Below, piece after piece: positions 9,684-16,198 of a DNA stretch of 64,000 nt; within the stretch, counting starts at the first letter, position 1; every line of letters begins with the position of its first letter. Source of the stretch: an uncultured Flavobacteriales bacterium (GTDB taxonomy: Bacteria; Bacteroidota; Bacteroidia; Flavobacteriales; BACL11); NCBI GenBank assembly GCA_905478765.1, contig CAJQJY010000006.1, forward strand, positions 1-64,000, in the 5' to 3' direction. The notes below the pieces were generated by a model, which was given only the letters and a program-made list of their open reading frames with translations, was not told the DNA's origin and did no database searches. Made by a program: the position numbers and the translations under genes.

Positions 9684-9776
9684 ATGAAAAGAACACTACT
9701 TTTTATATTCTCCTTACTTACTCTTAACCTAATAGCTAAAGATATTAAGTTTGTAGTATTATCAGTTGAATTATAA
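9684..9776 (+). pseudogene. Truncated secreted-protein gene (signal peptide only)
   Basis: A 30-codon frame reading MKRTLLFIFSLLTLNLIAKD then IKFVVLSVEL and a stop. It is a clear signal peptide with almost nothing after it, preceded by the same leader as module copy 2. It looks like the 5' stub of another exported-protein gene cut by deletion. Confidence 0.5.
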
Positions 9777-9835
9777 TTCTTATCTTTACCAGGCAGGGTA
9801 GAAAAGGATTTTATGCTCTTGTTAAAAGATTCTAA

Positions 9836-9857
9836 AAAGGTGTCCTAATAGGTGCAC
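9836..9857. repeat. Putative integrase arm site of element A, right end
   Basis: AAAAAGGTGTCCTAATAGGT followed by GC matches 163-184 with few changes. It sits 59 bases inside att copy 2, mirroring the left-end copy. Confidence 0.55.
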
Positions 9858-9915
9858 CCTTAAGAATGAAAAAGATAAGTTACTGATAATAAGCAATATA
9901 CTGGATAGGTTCATC

Positions 9916-9930
9916 TCCCGTCCAGACCGC
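9916..9930. repeat. att core copy 2 (junction of elements A and B)
   Basis: TCCCGTCCAGACCGC, the same tRNA 3'-end sequence as at 50 and 15759. The following bases (to about 9984) match those after copy 3 at roughly 90%, so element B is flanked by a direct repeat of about 65 bases. The sequence to the left is not a tRNA body. Confidence 0.75.
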
Positions 9931-9943
9931 AACTAAAAGTTTT

Positions 9944-9979
9944 AAACCCTTGTAATCCAAAAGATTGCAGGGGTTTTTT
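9944..9979 (+). terminator. Terminator following att copy 2
   Basis: A 14-bp stem with two G-T pairs (AAACCCTTGTAATC with GATTGCAGGGGTTT) and a T tract, nearly identical to the one after att copy 3. Confidence 0.75.
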
Positions 9980-9985
9980 AATTTC

Positions 9986-10014
9986 AAGGGGAAGGATTAG
10001 GGGAAGGATTTTTG
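9986..10014. repeat. Putative integrase arm site of element B, left end
   Basis: Two direct copies of GGGGAAGGATT separated by one A, followed by T's. The same block occurs at 15618-15646 by the other end of element B and nowhere else noticed. The arm-site role is inferred. Confidence 0.55.
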
Positions 10015-10186
10015 TTTTAGAAATATTGTCTAACATTTTTTTTGGCATCAAATTCAGCACACAAATCTTCTTTAAATTATCTGTTGATAACTTAGCAAGT
10101 AACAATATAGTGTTAAGAACGAAAATCTATTTTTAGCTTCTATAATTTAAAGTTTCAGTTATATTGTTCTAAATTAATAAAAAAAA

Positions 10187-10369
10187 ATGGAGAATATATA
10201 TTTAACAGAAAAACAAGTAGCTAAGAAGTATACAGTGGACACAAGAACTTTATACAACTTCAGGAAAGCAGGCAAGTTAGAAAATGGTATTCATTTTTTC
10301 TATATAGGAAGACAGATTAGATACAAAGCCAATGAACTGCAAGAGTATTTTTTGAAACCTAAACATTAA
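10187..10369 (+). CDS. Helix-turn-helix protein, excisionase-like (element B)
   Basis: 60 residues. YLTEKQVAKKYTVDTRTLYN is the HTH, followed by a wing (FFYIGRQIRYKANELQEYF). This is the minimal MerR-like/excisionase fold typical of Bacteroidota elements. Its integrase is not adjacent but lies at the opposite end of element B. The likely role is directionality factor or regulator of the rep-like gene 120 bases downstream. Confidence 0.7.
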   Translation: MENIYLTEKQVAKKYTVDTRTLYNFRKAGKLENGIHFFYIGRQIRYKANELQEYFLKPKH

Positions 10370-10387
10370 CCTATTAATTTTATTTTA

Positions 10388-10440
10388 ACGTATTAAAGAC
10401 TTATTTAAGGGGCGTTTACCCCCTTTAATCCTTACGTATT
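10388..10440. other. Hairpin with flanking ACGTATT repeats, candidate replication origin
   Basis: The hairpin TTTAAGGGG / CCCCTTTAA with loop CGTTTAC lies between two direct ACGTATT repeats (10388-10394 and 10434-10440), just before the HUH Rep-like gene. Rolling-circle double-strand origins often combine a hairpin with short Rep-binding repeats beside rep. It could instead be a weak terminator of the HTH gene, but no T tract follows. Confidence 0.35.
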
Positions 10441-10486
10441 TAAAACTCAAAATAAATAAGTATAACTAATTAAAAATCAAAGTATT

Positions 10487-10882
10487 ATGTATAAAGAAAA
10501 TCAAAGAGAAATAGTTAGGTCAATGGGTAATTGGTTAGGTGGTATGCCTTGGGATATCTTCTCTACAATCACTTATAGATATGATATTAAAGCTAAACAG
10601 AATTATAGGATAATGACTGGCTTAGAGGAGTATTTAAAGAGCTTAGATAAGCCTTTTAATATGTTCTGGGTTACTGAGTTCACTAACAGAAATTATAACA
10701 CTCACAATCATCTCTTATTAAAGGGTAATATTGTTAATGATATTACTTATCATCTAAAGACACAAAGTCTTATAGGAGACTATGTCAAGCACTATCCTTA
10801 TGAAAAGGGCGCAAGTATGTATGTGTCTAAGTTTATCTTTGATGATAAGACTAATTGGGGTTTAATAGACAATACAAAGTAA
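10487..10882 (+). CDS. Small HUH-type Rep / relaxase-like protein
   Basis: 131 residues. The three motifs of rolling-circle initiators appear in order with normal spacing: motif 1 FSTITY (25-30), motif 2 HNHLLLKG (73-80; His-x-His), and motif 3 YVSKF (112-116) with a candidate nicking Tyr112 and Lys115. Such enzymes nick one DNA strand and stay joined to the 5' end, starting rolling-circle replication or transfer. The protein is shorter than most Reps (200-300 residues), so it may be a minimal domain or truncated; the debris that follows fits truncation. The middle residue of HUH is Asn rather than hydrophobic, which lowers certainty. Position between an HTH gene and cargo in a small integrative element fits a replication or mobilisation role. 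Confidence 0.6.
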   Translation: MYKENQREIVRSMGNWLGGMPWDIFSTITYRYDIKAKQNYRIMTGLEEYLKSLDKPFNMFWVTEFTNRNYNTHNHLLLKGNIVNDITYHLKTQSLIGDYVKHYPYEKGASMYVSKFIFDDKTNWGLIDNTK

Positions 10883-10888
10883 ATAGAA

Positions 10889-11204
10889 ATGCCTTTGGAT
10901 AATATAAACATGAAACATATAGTATTTGATAAAGGCACTGAAAGTTTAGAGGAGATTATTGAGAAAATAACATCTCAAGATACATTAGAAAGCAAAATTG
11001 GTGTGTACACAATGTTTAAATTAACTCGTTGTTTACAAAAGAGGTACAATTGCTACAATTAATCTTTATCTACAAATTAAACATCCTAATTCTTGGATTG
11101 AGATAAAGAAAATTTATTATCCAACTTTAGTTGACAGGGCTAAAAAACAATTTTACGTTATAAAAAAGAGATTCTCTAAAATGTTTTTATATTTTCACAA
11201 TTAA
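10889..11204 (+). pseudogene. Frameshifted small gene, unknown
   Basis: A 57-codon frame from the ATG at 10889 ends at 11062. From about 11040 the +1 frame is open to 11204 and reads protein-like (GTIATINLYLQIKHPNSWIE, then YYPTLVDRAKKQFYVIKKRF). Joining the frames near 11042 would give a protein of about 105 residues. No family is recognised. It could alternatively be a genuine 57-residue protein followed by noncoding DNA. Confidence 0.4.
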
Positions 11205-11216
11205 AATAAAAAATTT

Positions 11217-12434
11217 ATGGCGCATATAGTTAAATTTGAAATTAGAGATGAATTTCTTAATAATGATGGAGAAGAAATTGAATTGGATGGAATAGATGTT
11301 GGTTTGATTGATATTTATTCAGATGAGTGTGAAGAATGCGAAGGCGCCGGAACCAATGTTGATGGAAATGAGTGTGAAGAATGCGAAGGAACTGGAGAAT
11401 GTGATGAATACATAAGTTGTGAAGGAGATGCGCAGGGTGTTCCTATTAGAGTTTATGATCAGTCAGAAGGGGGGTACACATGTGGAAATTATGATTATTA
11501 TATAGTTACAGATATCCCTTTCGATTATGATATAGATGGAATTAATAATTGGAGAGATATTAAACATTTTGATTCTTATGAAGAAGCATCTGTTTGGATT
11601 GAAAATATTCCAACTATCACATATTCAGATGCAGTAGAAAAAGGATGGATAGTTACTCATGATAATGAATGTGAGGATTGTGGGAATGACTTAGATGAGT
11701 GTGAATGTGAAGATGACGGGGAGTATAAAAAGTATCATTCAAATGGACAGATAAAGGCACACTATCATATAAAGAATTTGTATAAAACAGGTGAATCTAA
11801 AGAATGGTATGAAAATGGTCAATTAAAAGAATTTAACATAGAAACAGATTTATTAAGACAGCATGAAGCTTGGAGAAAGGATGGTGAAGCTTCAGTATTT
11901 AGGAGTAAAAAACGTGTTAATGTTAAAGAAGAGTTTCAAGAGGAGTTTGAAAAGGCTTTTTATAAATCATGGCATGATAATGGTCAATTAAAATTTATGT
12001 CTAACAATAAAGGAATATTTAAATGGTATCCAGATGGTTCAAAACAAATGGAAGATTTATATTCTGACGACTATAAAGGTTTTGAGCATCCAGTTTTAGT
12101 GCTTAGAGATGGAAAAAAATATTTATATCAAAGTAAACAATATATTAGTAGGAAAAGTTGGGATGAAAGTGGTAAATTATATCCTGTCAAATTTAATAAT
12201 CCTAAGATGGAAGATTCTTATGAAGAATGTAATGAAAAAACAGTAAGACTTAAATATGGAGCACAACCTTTTGATCTTCGTAAGGATATTACTGCTATAA
12301 ACGTAAAATCTAATATTGAATATAAAATTTCTTCTGATCTAAGAATAACAGATTTAAATAAAGGATCTTACATTTTAAAGATAACCAATGATTATGAAGA
12401 AGCTATATCTCACAGGAAGTTAATTGTTGAATAA
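11217..12434 (+). CDS. Zinc-knuckle and MORN-like (YwqK-type) repeat protein
   Basis: 405 residues without a signal peptide. Residues about 36-65 hold two DnaJ-like CxxCxGxG motifs (CEECEGAGTN, CEECEGTGEC), and CEDCGNDLDECEC follows near 156-168, suggesting zinc binding. About 174-285 are MORN-variant repeats of the YwqK antitoxin type (KYHSNGQIKA, EWYENGQLKE, SWHDNGQLKF, KWYPDGSKQM). The last 45 residues (YKISSDLRITDLNKGSYILK, then I and a basic end) resemble a T9SS sorting tail, which is odd in a protein without a signal peptide. It is cargo of element B. Function unknown; YwqK-like proteins are sometimes immunity proteins, but no toxin partner is evident here. Confidence 0.7.
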   Translation: MAHIVKFEIRDEFLNNDGEEIELDGIDVGLIDIYSDECEECEGAGTNVDGNECEECEGTGECDEYISCEGDAQGVPIRVYDQSEGGYTCGNYDYYIVTDIPFDYDIDGINNWRDIKHFDSYEEASVWIENIPTITYSDAVEKGWIVTHDNECEDCGNDLDECECEDDGEYKKYHSNGQIKAHYHIKNLYKTGESKEWYENGQLKEFNIETDLLRQHEAWRKDGEASVFRSKKRVNVKEEFQEEFEKAFYKSWHDNGQLKFMSNNKGIFKWYPDGSKQMEDLYSDDYKGFEHPVLVLRDGKKYLYQSKQYISRKSWDESGKLYPVKFNNPKMEDSYEECNEKTVRLKYGAQPFDLRKDITAINVKSNIEYKISSDLRITDLNKGSYILKITNDYEEAISHRKLIVE

Positions 12435-12493
12435 ATTATTTTTTTTAAAATAACTCATTACTCATAAAATCAAAATATTTTCTATTATATAGT

Positions 12494-12547
12494 ATGCTAT
12501 TTAAGAAAGGAACAAGTGGAAACCCTATAGGTAGGCCTAAAGGTTAA
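12494..12547 (+). pseudogene. Truncated DUF5681-like start, second copy
   Basis: Reads MLFKKGTSGNPIGRPKG and then stops. The upstream block TATTTTCTATTATAT and the coding start match 9506-9631 in element A, with a 12-base deletion between them. It follows the 405-residue gene by 60 bases. Probably a remnant of a gene once shared by both elements. Confidence 0.45.
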
Positions 12548-13043
12548 AGAATGTTCTTTTTATTTCCAAACTATCTCAGTTATTTTCATTACCTTAGAGT
12601 CCTACAAGTTAATCATCTTTTTTAGGTTTTGTAAAGAAAAGAAAACACACCAAAACCCGTTGACAATTTTGATAACCCGTATGTTGTTCAATAGGGTTGT
12701 CATATAATTGTAAATGTGGTTGCGGAGTTTATTATTCTCTTTAGCAATTTTGAAATCCTTGTGATTTTTAAAATTGGTAATGATTTGTTATTATTCATTT
12801 TATTATCCGCCCATGTTATGTCTTCTCCGAAAGGGTAATTATCTTGTGCATAATAACTATTTAGTTTTCTTTGGCAAATTAGGTGCATAATAACTCAAAA
12901 TGCCAGAATCTAATGTGTATATCTGACTACCTATAAATATCACATTAGACACGTAAACTACTCTTAATCAACAGCTTGTAGTTATACTATTGGCATTACC
13001 CCTATTAGTGTAAAATAATGTTTAAAGTAGTTATACTTATTTT
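12548..13043. other. Intergenic stretch with inverted and direct repeats
   Basis: No convincing gene. It contains a perfect 9-bp inverted repeat TCTAATGTG / CACATTAGA (12909-12917, 12941-12949), which could be an operator for the nuclease gene downstream, and a 13-base direct repeat GTGCATAATAACT (12846-12858, 12883-12895). Confidence 0.4.
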
Positions 13044-13051
13044 TAACTTTG
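13044..13051 (+). promoter_or_regulatory. TAnnTTTG -7 box for the nuclease gene
   Basis: TAACTTTG fits the Bacteroidota -7 consensus and lies 6 bases before the ATG at 13058, so the transcript would have almost no leader. Confidence 0.4.
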
Positions 13052-13057
13052 CCTATT

Positions 13058-14386
13058 ATGAAGAGGTTAACAAGTGTTGATTTTATAGAAAGAGCAAGGA
13101 AAACTCATGGAGATGAATATATATATGATAAGTCTACATATAAAACTGCTAAGGCTAAGATAACAATCACGTGTAGATTACATGGTGATTTTGACCAACA
13201 AGCCTTTAGTCATCTAAGTGGTTCAGGTTGCCCTAAATGCTCAGGCAAGAATAAAACTAATGAAGAATTTATTGCTAATGCTAAAGATATACATAATGAC
13301 ACATATGACTATTCAAAAACGGAATATATAAATAGTGAGAAAAAGATTATTGTTATATGTAAAGAACATGGTGAATTCAAACAATCTCCAGTTGTTCATT
13401 TAAGGGGTGCTGGATGTAAATTATGTGGCATAAGAGAAAATAAGAGTAAACAAAGAAGCTCTACTGCTGAGTTTATTAAAAAAGCTAATTTAGTGCATGG
13501 TGATAGATATGATTATAGTAAAGTAGAATATGTTAATTCTAAGACTAATATTAAGGTAATTTGTAATCAACATGGTAGTTTTGAGGTTTCGCCCTCTAAT
13601 CATCTTAAAAATAGGAATTGTCCTAAATGTGGGCAAATTGCAAGAGCTAATAGCCGTAGATTTACAAAAGAAGATTTTATAAATGAAGCAATTAAGGTTC
13701 ATGGAGAGTTTTACATCTACGATAAGGTTGAATATATTAATAGTCAAACCCACATATTAATCACATGCCCTAAACATGGCGACTTCATAACCTCACCAAA
13801 TAATCACCTAAGAGGAAAGAAATGTCGTGAATGTCATTTTGAGAACCTTTCTTTAATATTTAGTGATGACACTGATTCTTTCATTAAGAAGGCTATAGAA
13901 ACTCATGGCAAAACTTATGATTATAGTTTAGTGGATTATGTTAATGCAAAAGAAAAAGTAAAAATTATCTGCAAGGAACATGGCGTGTTTGAACAGAATA
14001 CTTTCTCTCATATTAAAGGTGTGGGTTGCCCATCTTGTGCTTCATATGGTTTTGATAGATTAAAACCTTCAACCTTTTATATTAGAAAACTATATATGGA
14101 TAATGGTGATATTGCATTAAAATATGGAATAACAAACCAGAAACATGAAGATAGAGCCTATCAACAGAGCTTAGGATTAATGGGTGAGCTGGAAACAGTT
14201 TTTACTGCTCCTTGCTTAGGAGTAATAGCATTAGAGATTGAGGGTAAATGCAAAACTCTATTTGGACGAAAAGGCTTTATATCAGAAGAGCAAATGCCAG
14301 ATGGACATACTGAAACAGTTAAATACTCAGAAAACAATCTTAATAAGATAAAATCTATTATTGATGAGGTGTTAAATGAGAAATAG
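13058..14386 (+). CDS. Five zinc-ribbon repeats plus GIY-YIG-like nuclease
   Basis: 442 residues from the ATG at 13058; a TTG at 13049 would add three residues but overlaps the promoter box. Residues 1-335 are five repeats of 66-69 residues following F(I)xxAxxxHGxxYDYSKxxY..., then C-x3-HG, an H, and a closing C-x2-C (CPKC, CKLC, CPKC, CREC, CPSC). These are the DUF723-type treble-clef/zinc-ribbon repeats common in phage proteins. The last 105 residues resemble a GIY-YIG nuclease: FYIRKLY...LKYGITNQ, an Arg, ALEIEGKCKTLFG with the expected Glu, and DGHTETV. It probably binds DNA through the zinc modules and cuts it. A homing, element-competition or defence role is inferred. Confidence 0.75.
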   Translation: MKRLTSVDFIERARKTHGDEYIYDKSTYKTAKAKITITCRLHGDFDQQAFSHLSGSGCPKCSGKNKTNEEFIANAKDIHNDTYDYSKTEYINSEKKIIVICKEHGEFKQSPVVHLRGAGCKLCGIRENKSKQRSSTAEFIKKANLVHGDRYDYSKVEYVNSKTNIKVICNQHGSFEVSPSNHLKNRNCPKCGQIARANSRRFTKEDFINEAIKVHGEFYIYDKVEYINSQTHILITCPKHGDFITSPNNHLRGKKCRECHFENLSLIFSDDTDSFIKKAIETHGKTYDYSLVDYVNAKEKVKIICKEHGVFEQNTFSHIKGVGCPSCASYGFDRLKPSTFYIRKLYMDNGDIALKYGITNQKHEDRAYQQSLGLMGELETVFTAPCLGVIALEIEGKCKTLFGRKGFISEEQMPDGHTETVKYSENNLNKIKSIIDEVLNEK

Positions 14387-15577
14387 TTAAACTACTTTCT
14401 TTAATTCAGTTGGATAAATCTCAAGAATCCTACTTAGCTTTACTTCTCTTTTAACCTGAACATAGTTCAAAAAGGTTGTTTCCTTTTTATGTCCTGTAAT
14501 CCTCATTAAATCTCTTATTGGCACATCACTAATATATCCATTAGTGGCAAATGACCTTCTGGCTGTATGACATGTAACAAGCTCATATTTATTAGATTTT
14601 TTATCTCTATCTATTACTAACTCATCAATCTCAGCATTTCTACACACCTTCTTAATTTGCTTATTTAGTTTAGTATTTGATAGTTGAGGTAAAATGTAAT
14701 TATACTTCTTAATAATCTCTAAGGCATTAGGATGAATTGGAATAGATACTTGTTCATTTGTTTTATGCATAGTTATATCAAGATAATTATCTGAAATACT
14801 ATTCTTATTAACCTTTCTGTAATCACTATATCTTAATCCTAAGTAACACATCAATATAAAAGAATCCCTTGTTCTTTCAAGAGAGCCATTAAGATTTAGT
14901 TTTTGTAGTCTATTAATCTCTTCTATTGTAAGGTATATCTTTTTTGTTTTTTTTGACAATACCTTAAAGGATTTCTTCTGATATTCAAGATTTTTATTGA
15001 CACCCATTTCTGTGGCATAGTTCATAATACTTTTGATTGTCTTTATTCTCTTTCCAAAGGTGTTTAAGGAGTGATTTAAGCTCTTTATCATATAGGTCTG
15101 GAATCTTCTATAGAAATCAAGATTAATGCTCTCAAAACTCACTAAATAGCTAGTGTTATTTTCAAATTCTTTTAATGTTTTATAGGTCTGTAAGTAATCT
15201 CTCTTAGTTGTTTCTCTTAATTCATTATTTTGGTCAATATAGAGCATCATATATGAGAAAAAATCTTCTTTTTCTTGTCTATTTAACCTTACATCTAAAT
15301 TTTTTCGTAGAACTTTATTATCAATTATCCTATCATTAACTTGTAAGTTATGATATATATCCATTATGGCATCTTCAACACTTTGTAGTTGCCTATTAAT
15401 CTCTAAACTATGTGATGCTTGTGGCTTAACTCTACAAGTTAATTTATTCCAATTTGTTGGATTTATAGAGTTCTTTGTTGAGTACTTAAAGACCTTATTA
15501 TTGTAGTTGAAAAACATCAAAATAAGAGTCTCATTTTCCGATTTTTTGTCCTTTAAATAGAATTTAGAATTTGCCAT
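14387..15577 (-). CDS. Tyrosine recombinase / integrase of element B
   Basis: 396 residues from the ATG at 15577; an upstream TTG would add MII. Residues 1-95 are the arm-binding region, about 100-195 the core-binding domain, and the rest catalytic. All usual residues are visible: Arg I in LGLRYSDYR, H-x-x-R in CHTARRSFATN, GHKKETT, and the tyrosine in FLNYVQV. Unlike the integrase of element A, Arg I is present. It lies at the right end of element B, about 180 bases from att copy 3, and reads inward, convergent with the nuclease gene; the two coding regions abut with no gap. It should catalyse excision and integration of element B. Confidence 0.92.
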   Translation of the reverse strand: MANSKFYLKDKKSENETLILMFFNYNNKVFKYSTKNSINPTNWNKLTCRVKPQASHSLEINRQLQSVEDAIMDIYHNLQVNDRIIDNKVLRKNLDVRLNRQEKEDFFSYMMLYIDQNNELRETTKRDYLQTYKTLKEFENNTSYLVSFESINLDFYRRFQTYMIKSLNHSLNTFGKRIKTIKSIMNYATEMGVNKNLEYQKKSFKVLSKKTKKIYLTIEEINRLQKLNLNGSLERTRDSFILMCYLGLRYSDYRKVNKNSISDNYLDITMHKTNEQVSIPIHPNALEIIKKYNYILPQLSNTKLNKQIKKVCRNAEIDELVIDRDKKSNKYELVTCHTARRSFATNGYISDVPIRDLMRITGHKKETTFLNYVQVKREVKLSRILEIYPTELKKVV

Positions 15578-15617
15578 AATTATCAATCTTTATATAATAT
15601 AACAACAAATATTTTGA

Positions 15618-15646
15618 AAGGGGAAGGATTAGGGGAAGGATTTTTT
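15618..15646. repeat. Putative integrase arm site of element B, right end
   Basis: Identical to 9986-10014 in its double GGGGAAGGATT core. It lies between the integrase start and att copy 3. Confidence 0.55.
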
Positions 15647-15758
15647 AACATCAATTTCCATTTCTTTCACTTTATTTCACTTTTGAAAGGTAGTATTCAT
15701 CCTTAATTTATTGAAACGAAATGAAAGGAGATGAAAGGAGTTGTATAGATAGAGGGTG

Positions 15759-15775
15759 CCGTCCAGACCGCTCAG
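15759..15775. repeat. att core copy 3 (right edge of the island)
   Basis: CCGTCCAGACCGCTCAG matches copy 1 and, over the first 13 bases, copy 2. Chromosomal housekeeping genes begin beyond it. Confidence 0.75.
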
Positions 15776-15784
15776 TTAAAAGAT

Positions 15785-15820
15785 AAACCCTTGTAATTCA
15801 AAAGATTGCAGGGGTTTTTT
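15785..15820 (+). terminator. Terminator following att copy 3
   Basis: Stem AAACCCTTGTAATT with GATTGCAGGGGTTT, then a T tract. Almost the same as the hairpin at 9944-9979. Confidence 0.75.
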
Positions 15821-15932
15821 AATTTTTTTAGACTTTATAGTCATTCATAAAGGTGTAATAAATAACAACCCTAATGTTAATAACTATAAAACCCTAAAGT
15901 CTTTCTCATCATAAGTAGGCTTAAATTTACAT

Positions 15933-16046
15933 ATGGAAATTAATCACGATGATGGTAGCATGAATGCTAGTGACTATTTTAAGTTTTTTGTTTTTGTAAC
16001 GCTTTCTGTTATAGCTATGTATTTGTTTTATAAAGCAATGTACTAA
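15933..16046 (+). CDS. Small membrane protein, unknown
   Basis: 37 codons reading MEINHDDGSMNASDYFKFFV, then FVTLSVIAMYLFYKAMY. It has a short polar N terminus and one hydrophobic segment (about 18-33), so an inner-membrane miniprotein is plausible. A TAAATTTA sequence lies just before the ATG. It is the only frame in the 427 bases between the island and dnaE. An AT-rich inverted repeat at 16072-16092 follows. Evidence for expression is weak. Confidence 0.4.
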   Translation: MEINHDDGSMNASDYFKFFVFVTLSVIAMYLFYKAMY

Positions 16047-16198
16047 ATTCAGTATTATCACTCTTATAAAAACAATATAATAATAATATTGTATGGTGGA
16101 TGTGCACATTATATTGAAAGTAGTGTGCTTAAATTTGAAGCTACTATAATGATGGGGAAATAAAAATATAAACTCTTAAAAATTCTTTTTAAAGGTTA

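Noticed and set aside
12700-12888. Minus-strand frame of 62 codons upstream of the nuclease gene
   Set aside because: It covers direct repeats and shows no recognisable motif, promoter or partner; it remains possible but unsupported.
16072-16092. ACAATAT / ATATTGT inverted repeat as a terminator
   Set aside because: All A/T stem without a following T tract; too weak to call.
15927-16109. Minus-strand frame of 60 codons between the island and dnaE
   Set aside because: It is antisense to the better small membrane frame and spans an AT-rich inverted repeat.
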